A DNA stretch of 64,000 nucleotides. Source: Ferruginibacter sp. (GTDB lineage: Bacteria; Bacteroidota; Bacteroidia; Chitinophagales; Chitinophagaceae). The number at the start of each line of letters is the position of its first letter. The stretch's first letter is position 1. The position numbers and the translations under genes are program-made. Positions 6,909 through 16,093 of the stretch are shown piece by piece. A model generated the notes under the pieces. It worked only from the letters and a program-made list of their open reading frames with translations, had not been told where the DNA came from and made no database searches. Location: assembly GCA_019638485.1 (NCBI GenBank), contig JAHBTP010000001.1, positions 496,001 through 560,000 of the forward strand, read 5' to 3'.

Positions 6909-8153
6909 ATGAAAATTCTACATACCGCCGATTGGCACATTGGTCAACTTTTCCATGAGTACGACCGCACTTACGAACATCAGCAATTCTTGAATTGGCT
7001 GTTGGAAACTCTTATCAATGAGCATATAGATATTCTGCTAATCAGCGGCGACGTATTCGATCTATCTAATCCGTCTGCGGCGTCCATCAAAATGTTTTAT
7101 TCCTTCTTAAATCAGGCCGTAAAGGCAAATGCTGATCTACAAATAATTATTACAGCAGGGAACCATGATTCTCCGGCAAGGTTGGAGTCTCCCAAACCAC
7201 TATTGGAATCTTCCAATATTCATATTATAGGCTTGATAGAAAAAGACGAAAATGGGACGATTGATTACAGTAAAATCATGATACCGTTAAAGGGTAACGA
7301 TGGTAATATAAAAGCATGGTGCATCGCTGCCCCTTTTCTAAGAATGGGGGATTATCCCTTAATCGCCAATTGTGATAATCCATATTCCGAAGGTGTAGCA
7401 GCGTTTTATAAAGAAGCTTTTGAATATGTAGATTCAAAAAGGCAAGCTGGCCAGGCCATAATCGTAATGGGACATTTACATACCCAACAGGCTGAAATAA
7501 GTGATATAGACAAAATGGAGCGATTGATCATGGGTGGTGTAGAGTGCATTTCGGCATCAGCATTTCACGAAAGCATTTCTTACGTCGCGTTGGGACATAT
7601 CCATAAAGCACAAAGAATTGGCGGCAAGGAACACATCCGTTATTGCGGAAGCCCATTACCTATGTCTTTTTCAGAAACCAATTACAAGCATCAGGTGATT
7701 GTATTTGATTTAATAGATGAGAAAATAGAAAGCTTTAAATCAATTGAGATTCCTGTTACGGTCCCTCTAATACAGGTGCCAACGGTTCATAGCTCACTGG
7801 TAGACGTTCTTGCTTCACTGCAACAATTGCCACCATTGGAAGGGAACTACAATACAGCTCCGTACCTGGAAGTACGGGTGCTATTAGATGGCCCCGAACC
7901 TGGTATCCGGCATAAAGTGGAAACAGCACTTGCCGGTAAAAATATACGATTGGCGAAAATCGATGTACGCTACAAAACTGTGTCAACAGATCCGGAAAAA
8001 AATACCGCGGCAGATCGAACGCAGCTCAATGATCTAAAACCACTAGATGTATTACATAAAGTGTATCAAAATAAATATAACACCCTAATTCCCGAGGATC
8101 TGGTAAAGCTCTTTCAGCAGGTGGCTCAGGAAGTAAGCGAAATGGAAGCATAA
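6909..8153 (+). CDS. sbcD: exonuclease SbcCD subunit D (Mre11-type nuclease)
   Basis: A 414-aa metallophosphoesterase-family nuclease. Metal-binding motifs run in order from the N-terminus: HTADWHIGQ (about 5-13), ISGDVFD (about 46-52), TAGNHDS (about 81-87), MGHLHTQQ and ALGHIHKAQ. The capping domain and C-terminal SbcC-binding helices follow. With SbcC it cleaves hairpins and processes double-strand ends using Mn and ATP. Its stop is 2 nt from the sbcC start. It opens a five-gene rightward block that continues into two OLD nucleases and a helicase, so here the pair may work in defence as well as general repair. Length is normal for the family. Confidence 0.95.
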   Translation: MKILHTADWHIGQLFHEYDRTYEHQQFLNWLLETLINEHIDILLISGDVFDLSNPSAASIKMFYSFLNQAVKANADLQIIITAGNHDSPARLESPKPLLESSNIHIIGLIEKDENGTIDYSKIMIPLKGNDGNIKAWCIAAPFLRMGDYPLIANCDNPYSEGVAAFYKEAFEYVDSKRQAGQAIIVMGHLHTQQAEISDIDKMERLIMGGVECISASAFHESISYVALGHIHKAQRIGGKEHIRYCGSPLPMSFSETNYKHQVIVFDLIDEKIESFKSIEIPVTVPLIQVPTVHSSLVDVLASLQQLPPLEGNYNTAPYLEVRVLLDGPEPGIRHKVETALAGKNIRLAKIDVRYKTVSTDPEKNTAADRTQLNDLKPLDVLHKVYQNKYNTLIPEDLVKLFQQVAQEVSEMEA

Positions 8154-8155
8154 CG

Positions 8156-11100
8156 ATGAAAATATTAGCCATTCGAATTAAAAATCTTGCTTCTCTAGAA
8201 GGAAATACAGCAATAGATTTCTGTAGCGAACCGCTTTGTTCCGCAGGGATATTTGCCATTACTGGCCCTACTGGTGCAGGCAAGTCTACTATCCTGGATG
8301 CACTTTGTTTAGCATTATATAGCAAAACACCCAGGTACTTGCAGGCTAGGGAATCCGGCATCGAAATAATCGACGTGCAGGGAAGCGCCATCAGCCAGGG
8401 AGATGTGCGGGGTATATTAAGAGATGGCACTGGCGAAGGATTTGCAGAAGTAGATTTTGCAGGTGTTGACGGGCAACGCTATAGAGCTACCTGGCGAGTG
8501 CGAAGAGCAAGGGATAAGGCTGATGGAAGCCTGCAACAATATTCCATTACTTTAAAAAACATTGACACCAACACAGATATCCCTGGCAGAAAGAATGAAA
8601 TACTGGAAGAAATAGAACGGCTGGTGGGATTGAGTTTTGAACAGTTTACCCGATCCGTATTACTTGCCCAAGGGGATTTTACAGCTTTTCTCAAAGCAGC
8701 CAAAGACGAAAAATCTGCCCTTTTGGAAAAGCTTACGGGAACCCGTATTTATTCTGAAATATCTAAGCAGATATTTGTCAATTACAGTAAAGAAAAAAGA
8801 GAGTTGGAAGATCTTAACCTACAACGGGAAGGCATTCCTACACTGACATCAGAAGAAGTAGAAGATCTAAAGCAGCAAAAAGTAACACTTGACCAAAATA
8901 TAACCATACAGGAAAAAGAAGCGGAAGTGTTAACCAAAGAAATTGCCTGGCATAACCAGCTTGAGGTGTTACAAACCAGCCTTAGTGCCGCGCATGCAAC
9001 ACAGGAACAGGCCATCAAAGCAAAACAAAATGCAGCAGGCCGTGAGCAACAACTAAAGCAGGTGGAACAAGTGCAGCCTACCCGGACTTGGGTGGATGGA
9101 CAACAGGCGGCGGAAAAGCAACTGGCCGAAAAAACAGCATCGCTGCAAGATTTACAGACAACGCTTGATAGCCTGCAACAGCAGCAGAAAGAATTGGATA
9201 AGCAATTGCAAACCGCAAATGAAACAGTGGCCGCCGCTATACAGAAACAGGAAGCAGCGCTACCGCACCTGGAAGAAGCAAGGGCGTTGGATGTACAGAT
9301 CAAAGAAAAAGCAGAACAGGTAAATCAGGCGGTAACAGAAGTAAAGACCGCAGAAGTTAATCATGAGCAACTGCAGCAACAGCTACAGGCACAGCAGCAG
9401 CAATCCGAAGAATTACTTGCGTCTATTTCACAATTACAGCAATGGAAACAAGACAATAGTGCACGACAGCCCATTGCTGAAAATCACAGCCTCATCAGTG
9501 CAAAGCTTGGGGATGCAGGGACACTGCGGGATGCTGCACAAGCATTGTTACCTCATCTGGAACATACACAAACCTCAATAGCCGAAGCGAAACAGGTAAA
9601 AACCGGGTTGGAAACAATATTGGCAGCTATTGTCCAACAATTGCAGGAAGAAAAGAAAAAGCATATCGAAGCTTCGGAGGCTTTAGTGGCTATACCCATT
9701 GCATCTTTAGAAAAAGAAAAGGCGTCTACTGACTCACGCATAGAAGATATGATTGTAGCGGAAGCGCACTGGAAAATATTATCCCACGGCGAGGCAGACC
9801 TGGATACCCTAAAGCAAAAACTCACCGACAATAAAAGCGAACTAAACGATAAATCGCAGGCACTCGCACAGGCAGCAGCACAGTTAGTAATTGCAACCGC
9901 TGAGCGGGATGCATCGCTCCGTATGTTGGATAAAGCACGTCTTGCGGCCGCTGAAAACGTGGAATCCCTTCGATTACAATTGGTCCCTGAGGAGCCCTGC
10001 CCCGTTTGTGGCAGCCTGGAGCATCCCTACGTTGCAGAACAGCCCCAATTGAATCATGTGTTAGCAGAACTGGAAGCGGCACACCAGCAAAATGATAAAG
10101 CTTATACAAGCTGCCTGCAAACAGAAAGCAGTCTGCAAGAAACGGTTAACCATTTAAAAGAAACAATCGCCTTGCAGGAACAGGAAACAAGCACTAAAAC
10201 AACAGCATTTGCTGCCCATCAAAAAACATGGGAAGGCTTTGCCATATACACTCATGCTGCTGAAATACCCAACCAACAAAAAGCAACGTGGCTGGTACAA
10301 CAATTACAGGATGCACGGGCGCAACAAAAACACCTGCAACAACAGATACTGTTGTATGCCACAAAAAAGCAGGAACTGGATGCTTTGCAAAGCACTATAA
10401 ACGAGCTGGAACGCCAGCAGAACGAAAACAGCAATTCCGTAAAAGATACAGACCGTCACCTGCAGTCCTTGCAGGAACAAGAGGCGCAATACCATAAAGA
10501 ACAGCAAAACAACAACCAGGCGCTTGCCACAATAGAACAAAACTTATCTGTTTACTTTACTGCACCGGGTTGGTTTACCAATTGGAAAGCTGATCCTTCG
10601 GCATTCCTGCAACGCATCGGCGAGTTTGCTGAGCAATGGAAAATCGCTACCCAAAAGCTGGAAGGAGATTCCCGGCAGCATGGCATATTGACGGCAACCC
10701 TCGAAGCAACAGAAGGACAGCAACACCATGCTTCATTGAATGTACAAAAAAAACAAGACACACTTACCACTGTAAAGCAACAACAGGATACCCTTAAACA
10801 AAAGCGTCAAGCCATCTTTAACGGTGAGGCTGCCGCAACCGTAGAGCAAGGTTTAAAGCAGGCTGTAACAGCAGCACAGCAGGCACTGGAAAAAATTAAG
10901 ACGGAACGTGACCTGTTACAAACAAGTCTTACCCGTACCCGCACACAAAGTGAACAGACCGAAAAAGATATAGCGTCTTTACGGCAACATGCAATAACCT
11001 TTGCTCAAAAGATACACGAATGGCTTGCCGCATTTAATAGCCGCAATACGTTGGCATTGGATGAAGAGCGATTATCGCAATTGTTGACGTATGATGCCGC

Positions 11101-11890
11101 CTGGATAGAAACAGAACGAACCGCATTGAGGGCGATAGATGATGCCATTACACAAGCACAATCCATATTACAGGAACGCACGGCACAGCTGCAGCAACAT
11201 GAACAGCAACGGCTTTCTGAACGAAGTGCAGAAGCGCTGACCGAATTACTGAATATAGTAAGAACAGACCTGCAACAGCAGGTACAGCGAAAGAATGAGA
11301 TCAGTTTCCAGCTACAACAGGATATTGCCAATAAGCAAAAAATAGGCGACCTGCTGGGCATCATTAAGGCTAAAGAGCTTGTTGCCGAAAACTGGGCTAA
11401 ACTTAACGAGATCATTGGCTCCGCAGATGGCAAAAAGTTCCGGCTCATAGCACAGGAATATACCCTAGACGTATTGCTCAGTTATGCCAATGTGCACCTG
11501 GGCATGCTTAGCAATCGCTACCTGCTACAACGTATACCAAACACGTTGGGCCTGCAGGTGATAGACCAGGACATGGGCGATGAAGTACGTACCGTGTATT
11601 CCCTTTCCGGAGGCGAATCGTTTCTGGCATCGCTGGCACTGGCATTGGGGTTGGCCTCGCTATCGAGCAGCCGCATGCAGGTGGAATCCTTATTTATTGA
11701 CGAAGGTTTTGGTTCCCTTGACCCTAACACGCTCAATATAGCCATGGATGCCTTGGAACGCCTGCACAACCAGGGGCGTAAAGTGGGTGTGATCTCGCAT
11801 GTGCAGGAAATGACGGAACGCATTCCGGTGCAGATAAAGGTGAGCAAGCAGCAGAACGGGAGGAGTAAGGTGGAGGTACTAGGGATTTAA
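8156..11890 (+). CDS. sbcC: exonuclease SbcCD subunit C (Rad50-type ATPase)
   Basis: A 1244-aa SMC/Rad50-family ATPase. Walker A is GPTGAGKST near residue 40. A long, Gln- and Glu-rich coiled coil spans about residues 200-1080 and is broken by a zinc hook CPVC at 615-618. The ABC signature (YSLSGGES) lies near residue 1150 and Walker B (FIDEGFGSLD) near 1180. It partners SbcD, encoded 2 nt upstream, as a DNA-end and hairpin nuclease. By eye, base and codon use are more GC-rich than in core genes after 18 kb, which suggests transfer. The next gene, the first OLD nuclease, starts 20 nt downstream. Confidence 0.95.
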   Translation: MKILAIRIKNLASLEGNTAIDFCSEPLCSAGIFAITGPTGAGKSTILDALCLALYSKTPRYLQARESGIEIIDVQGSAISQGDVRGILRDGTGEGFAEVDFAGVDGQRYRATWRVRRARDKADGSLQQYSITLKNIDTNTDIPGRKNEILEEIERLVGLSFEQFTRSVLLAQGDFTAFLKAAKDEKSALLEKLTGTRIYSEISKQIFVNYSKEKRELEDLNLQREGIPTLTSEEVEDLKQQKVTLDQNITIQEKEAEVLTKEIAWHNQLEVLQTSLSAAHATQEQAIKAKQNAAGREQQLKQVEQVQPTRTWVDGQQAAEKQLAEKTASLQDLQTTLDSLQQQQKELDKQLQTANETVAAAIQKQEAALPHLEEARALDVQIKEKAEQVNQAVTEVKTAEVNHEQLQQQLQAQQQQSEELLASISQLQQWKQDNSARQPIAENHSLISAKLGDAGTLRDAAQALLPHLEHTQTSIAEAKQVKTGLETILAAIVQQLQEEKKKHIEASEALVAIPIASLEKEKASTDSRIEDMIVAEAHWKILSHGEADLDTLKQKLTDNKSELNDKSQALAQAAAQLVIATAERDASLRMLDKARLAAAENVESLRLQLVPEEPCPVCGSLEHPYVAEQPQLNHVLAELEAAHQQNDKAYTSCLQTESSLQETVNHLKETIALQEQETSTKTTAFAAHQKTWEGFAIYTHAAEIPNQQKATWLVQQLQDARAQQKHLQQQILLYATKKQELDALQSTINELERQQNENSNSVKDTDRHLQSLQEQEAQYHKEQQNNNQALATIEQNLSVYFTAPGWFTNWKADPSAFLQRIGEFAEQWKIATQKLEGDSRQHGILTATLEATEGQQHHASLNVQKKQDTLTTVKQQQDTLKQKRQAIFNGEAAATVEQGLKQAVTAAQQALEKIKTERDLLQTSLTRTRTQSEQTEKDIASLRQHAITFAQKIHEWLAAFNSRNTLALDEERLSQLLTYDAAWIETERTALRAIDDAITQAQSILQERTAQLQQHEQQRLSERSAEALTELLNIVRTDLQQQVQRKNEISFQLQQDIANKQKIGDLLGIIKAKELVAENWAKLNEIIGSADGKKFRLIAQEYTLDVLLSYANVHLGMLSNRYLLQRIPNTLGLQVIDQDMGDEVRTVYSLSGGESFLASLALALGLASLSSSRMQVESLFIDEGFGSLDPNTLNIAMDALERLHNQGRKVGVISHVQEMTERIPVQIKVSKQQNGRSKVEVLGI

Positions 11891-11910
11891 TAAAATAAAA
11901 ATTAACCAAC

Positions 11911-14064
11911 ATGCATATATCAAGTGTAAAAATAAAAAATTACAGAGGAATTCAATTTGATGGATTTGATGCATCTCCATTTACTTGTGTTATAGGTGAG
12001 AATAACGCAGGCAAGTCAACTATTTTATTAGCAACCAGTTTATTTTTTTCAGGAACAAGTCTTGGGAAATCTGATTTTTTTGATGAAGCTAATCCAATCG
12101 AAATTGAAATCACATTTTCGGATATAAAAGAAAATGACATCAACCGTTTATTAGTTGATCACAGAGTGAGAATTAAGGAGATACTTGATGGAGAAAAGCT
12201 GACGCTAACCCGATATTACGACACTGACGGAAAATCAGATTTGTTATGTAGCAGACTTGCACCCAAAGATGAAAGATATAGCAAAGATGTTATTACCGCC
12301 CTTATGAAAGGCAAAAAGGGTAAAGAAATTTCATCCGCAGTTATCGCAGTTTTTCCCGAGCATAAAGCTAAGTTGGAAGGATTAACTACCCAGAAAGATG
12401 TCAATGCACAATTGGAAGAAATAATTACTGCCCTGCCAGTTGAAGAAAAAGAGCTTAAACTTTCTCCCCTCCCTACTGGTATCGAAAACAGTATTAAAAA
12501 CTTTTTGCCGGAGCCAATTTATATAGCAGCTGTAAAAGATTTAAAAGATGATGTTAAGTCAAAAGAATCCGCAACGTTTGGAAAATTACTGGGCATCTTA
12601 ATGCGATTTCTTGAAAGCTCTGAACATTTTGATAGAATTACAGATTCGTTTGCTGATCTACATAAGTTGCTGAATGTTGTCAGAGATGCAGATCAGATTA
12701 CAGACGATAGAATTAAAAAACTACAAGATATAGAGAAACAAATCGGTTCTTTTCTATCTGAGAATTTTCCAAAATCAAAGATTGAAATCGAAATTCCCAA
12801 GCCTGAATTAAAACAGGTGTTTACAAATGCCCGGATTTTGATTGATGACGGCGTGCGAGATATAATTGAAACTAAGGGTGATGGGATTAAGCGATCGGTA
12901 ACTTTTGCTTTACTTAGAACGTATGTTGAACAATATAAGGAGCAACGAAAGGAAGCTGCGAAATCTAAAAAAGATGATCAAGAGGAAGCTGAAGGGGTGC
13001 CTGTTGAGATAAGTGAACAACCGTATATCTTCTTATTTGAGGAGCCTGAATTGTACTTACATCCGGGGGCGCAGAAAATACTGTTTGCAGCTTTGGAAAA
13101 ATTAACGGAAGCGAACAACCAAGTTTTCGTTACCACACATTCTCCGATGTTTTTTTCGCCCCATTCTACCGGAACATTTATTAAAGTGATAAAAGAATAT
13201 CCATCTGAAGGCAAACCTCACGGCAAATTCTTAACCATAAATCTTTTAAACGAGGTTGATGCAAAGGATGCTTTTCAAATTATTTGTTACGAAAATAACA
13301 CTGCTGCTTTTTTCTCTAATAGAGTGTTGCTGGTAGAGGGAGACTCAGATGTTATCTATACAAAAGAGGTAGCCAAACTCTTAAATTCAGAATGGGATTT
13401 TGAGGCAAAGAACATTCCCATTATTTCAATAAATGGTAAATCTAATGTAAAAAGATTTACAGACTTCTACAGTTTTTTCAAGATAAAATGTTTCTGTATC
13501 GTCGATTCTGATGCTTTGATTGATGGCTTTGAAAAATTTACAGTCACGGAGGAAACTAAAAAACAAAGGGAGCAGCTATTAGAAATACTTGATAGGATTG
13601 CCAATGAAAAGGGCATGCAAGCTGAGCTACCAGCAACTAAAATAAAAGAGTTAGTAAGAAGGTATACCTGGAAAGAGCGCTATAATAAATTGAAAGAGCT
13701 GGGGCTCAAAGTAAAAGCTGGAAATGCATTAACAGAAGACGAAATATTGGAAATTGATTTTTTATTTAGAGAGGAGGAAAATAATCTGAGACGACGAGTA
13801 TTCACAGATAAGACTATGGAAATACCAGAGAAACATTCGTTATTAACGGCACTAAGGAGTCAGGATATTTTTATCCTTTCTCATGGAGCCATAGAAAGTT
13901 ATTATCCCGATGGGGTTACAGGCGATGATAAGCCTACAAAAGCACTTAATGCTGTTAAAGTTCTGAAAGGCTACGAAGATTGTAGACCACATTTGCCCAA
14001 CATCAAAGTTGAAGATAAGAAACAATGTGAGTTAGAAGTAATATTCAAAAAAATATTTGAGTAA
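11911..14064 (+). CDS. OLD-family ATP-dependent endonuclease, copy 1 (AAA ATPase + TOPRIM)
   Basis: A 717-aa overcoming-lysogenization-defect (OLD) family protein. The ABC-type ATPase has Walker A GENNAGKST (29-37), a degenerate signature around GDGIKRS (323-329), Walker B IFLFEEPE (373-380) and an H-loop His410 (TTHSP). A charged insertion lies at about 340-370. The TOPRIM nuclease follows, with Glu476 in LLVEGDSD and Asp532/Asp534 in VDSDA, then a long helical insert and ILSHGAIESYYPD near 655. OLD nucleases cut or nick DNA in phage defence; GajA of Gabija is the best-known example. It follows sbcC by 20 nt, and 10 nt separate it from a second, different OLD protein. All catalytic motifs look intact. 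Confidence 0.88.
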   Translation: MHISSVKIKNYRGIQFDGFDASPFTCVIGENNAGKSTILLATSLFFSGTSLGKSDFFDEANPIEIEITFSDIKENDINRLLVDHRVRIKEILDGEKLTLTRYYDTDGKSDLLCSRLAPKDERYSKDVITALMKGKKGKEISSAVIAVFPEHKAKLEGLTTQKDVNAQLEEIITALPVEEKELKLSPLPTGIENSIKNFLPEPIYIAAVKDLKDDVKSKESATFGKLLGILMRFLESSEHFDRITDSFADLHKLLNVVRDADQITDDRIKKLQDIEKQIGSFLSENFPKSKIEIEIPKPELKQVFTNARILIDDGVRDIIETKGDGIKRSVTFALLRTYVEQYKEQRKEAAKSKKDDQEEAEGVPVEISEQPYIFLFEEPELYLHPGAQKILFAALEKLTEANNQVFVTTHSPMFFSPHSTGTFIKVIKEYPSEGKPHGKFLTINLLNEVDAKDAFQIICYENNTAAFFSNRVLLVEGDSDVIYTKEVAKLLNSEWDFEAKNIPIISINGKSNVKRFTDFYSFFKIKCFCIVDSDALIDGFEKFTVTEETKKQREQLLEILDRIANEKGMQAELPATKIKELVRRYTWKERYNKLKELGLKVKAGNALTEDEILEIDFLFREEENNLRRRVFTDKTMEIPEKHSLLTALRSQDIFILSHGAIESYYPDGVTGDDKPTKALNAVKVLKGYEDCRPHLPNIKVEDKKQCELEVIFKKIFE

Positions 14065-14074
14065 ACCAGACATC

Positions 14075-16093
14075 ATGAGAATAAGTGTATTAAGAGTAAA
14101 AGGCTATAAATCCTTTGGACCAAACGAAGTAACAATACCCTTGGAGGATAAACTTGCGGCATTCATTGGACTAAATAGTGCAGGTAAAACAACCGCACTC
14201 GAAACGCTTAAAAAACTGTTCGGTTCATCGCTGGCAGAACGGGAAATCTACCGACAAGATTTCCATATCGGGAAAGACGAGAATCCTGATGAGATTACTG
14301 ATCGTGAACTTTCAATAGAAGCCAGAATTGACTTTTCAGAAGAAGAGCAGGAAGCAGTTCCTCATTTTTTTTCGGAAATGGTAGTTGATGAAGAGGGAGC
14401 TGAACCCTATCTGCGTATAAGGGTGGAGGCAACGTGGCATAAATCGGAGATTATGCCACAGGGAGAAATTGATGTTAAAACCTATTTTATTAAAGTGGCT
14501 GATGGAGAGGCAGAAGAACCCGACAGTAAGAAAATTTTTCCGAATCATTTTAGAAACCTTATCCAGGTATTGTATGTGCCCGCCATACGAAGACCGGCAG
14601 AGCAATTAAAGTACGCTTCCGGCAGTATTTTATATCGTGTCCTTAGGAAGATAAAATGGAACGATACTTTTAAAGAAGAGTTCGATAAGAAAATTGATGA
14701 AATAAATGGCGAGTTTAAGAAATTGCCTGAGTTTGGAACTGTCCAGACATCTATTACCGAATTCTGGCAAAAGTTTCATAAAGACGAACGTTATAAAGAC
14801 ACCTTACTTGGATTTGGAGGAAGTGATTTCGATGCTATACTGAAAAAGCTGGAGATATCTTTTAGCCCAACCGGTACGCATAAATCATTTGGTATTGATG
14901 AGTTGGGAGAAGGATACCGTTCATTATTTTACCTAACGTTGGTCTGTGCCCTTTTAGACATAGAAGAAAAATTGGCTGCAACTGAGGAGGAAGAAACTAT
15001 TGGAATAACCCGACCACTTCTTACAATATTAGCAATCGAAGAACCTGAGAACCATATTGCACCGCAATTGTTAGGCAGGGTCATAAAAATTCTTAAAACA
15101 ATAGCGGAAAAGGAAAATTCACAGGTATTGCTGTCATCACATACGCCAGCGATAGTAAAACGATTGAATCCTGAATGGATTCTTCATTTTAGGATTACGG
15201 AGGAATATGAAACTGAAGTAAATCAAATACTCCTTCCTGAAAAAACGGATGAAGCATACAAGTATGTGAAAGAGGCCGTTCACAACTATCCTGAAATATA
15301 CTTTGCTCGATTAGTGGTTATTGGCGAAGGAGATAGTGAGGAAGTCATTTTTAATAGATTAATGAGTGTTCTTAAGACAGATTTTGATGATAACATTATC
15401 ACATTTGCCCCATTGGGCCATCGGTTTGTAAATCACATCTGGAAATTGCTTGAAGAGTTACACATACCATACATTACCCTGCTTGATCTGGATATGGAAC
15501 GAGAAGGCGGTGGCTGGGGGAGAGTTAAATATGCTTTAAAACAGCTCATAAAAATCGATGTTTGCAAAAAGGAGCTTTTGGAAGTACAAGGGGGGAAATT
15601 CTTGTCAGATAAAGAACTTGAGGAAATGCATACATGGAAATTATCTGAACAGGATGATCTAAAGATTTTAAATAGCTGGGTAAGCAGCTTAAAGAAATAT
15701 AAAATCTTCTATTCTAATCCACTCGATCTGGATTTTTTAATGTTGACTCATTATCCGGACTTTTATAAAAAGGCCATTCCCGAAAACGGTGGGCCAAGAA
15801 TTCCGGATAAAAGTAAAAAGCCAGAAGAATTTGAAGAAAAGGTAAAAAATGCCGTGCAGGCTACATTGAAATCAGAGAAAGCCACAGGTGAAACGTATTC
15901 TGATGAAGAAAAGGAATTGATGATTTGGTACAACTACCACTTTTTAGGTCGTGGCAAACCGGCTACACATATCCAGGTTTTATCGTCAATGAGTAGCAGA
16001 CAAATTAAGATAAATATCCCGCCGGTATTTACTGAAATTTTTGGTTTGATTGATTCAATCTTAAACCCACTTGCAAAAGATGAAGAAAATTAA
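14075..16093 (+). CDS. OLD-family ATP-dependent endonuclease, copy 2 (AAA ATPase + TOPRIM)
   Basis: A 672-aa OLD-family protein counted from the ATG at 14075; a TTG at 14057 would add six residues. Walker A is GLNSAGKTT (32-40), signature GEGYRS (278-283), Walker B ILAIEEPEN (318-326), H-loop His356 (SSHTP). TOPRIM residues are Glu418 in GEGDSEE and Asp471/Asp473 in LLDLDME. It shares only motif-level similarity with copy 1, so it is not a recent duplicate. The ABC signature here is closer to canonical than in copy 1. The C-terminal 170 residues are charged and helical. It overlaps the helicase gene by 14 nt. Which of the two OLD proteins is the true GajA counterpart cannot be told by eye. 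Confidence 0.87.
   Translation: MRISVLRVKGYKSFGPNEVTIPLEDKLAAFIGLNSAGKTTALETLKKLFGSSLAEREIYRQDFHIGKDENPDEITDRELSIEARIDFSEEEQEAVPHFFSEMVVDEEGAEPYLRIRVEATWHKSEIMPQGEIDVKTYFIKVADGEAEEPDSKKIFPNHFRNLIQVLYVPAIRRPAEQLKYASGSILYRVLRKIKWNDTFKEEFDKKIDEINGEFKKLPEFGTVQTSITEFWQKFHKDERYKDTLLGFGGSDFDAILKKLEISFSPTGTHKSFGIDELGEGYRSLFYLTLVCALLDIEEKLAATEEEETIGITRPLLTILAIEEPENHIAPQLLGRVIKILKTIAEKENSQVLLSSHTPAIVKRLNPEWILHFRITEEYETEVNQILLPEKTDEAYKYVKEAVHNYPEIYFARLVVIGEGDSEEVIFNRLMSVLKTDFDDNIITFAPLGHRFVNHIWKLLEELHIPYITLLDLDMEREGGGWGRVKYALKQLIKIDVCKKELLEVQGGKFLSDKELEEMHTWKLSEQDDLKILNSWVSSLKKYKIFYSNPLDLDFLMLTHYPDFYKKAIPENGGPRIPDKSKKPEEFEEKVKNAVQATLKSEKATGETYSDEEKELMIWYNYHFLGRGKPATHIQVLSSMSSRQIKINIPPVFTEIFGLIDSILNPLAKDEEN

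Noticed and set aside
8479..11847. Many long minus-strand frames inside sbcC
   Set aside because: They are Cys/Ser-rich mirror frames of a Gln/Glu-rich coiled coil, without motifs.
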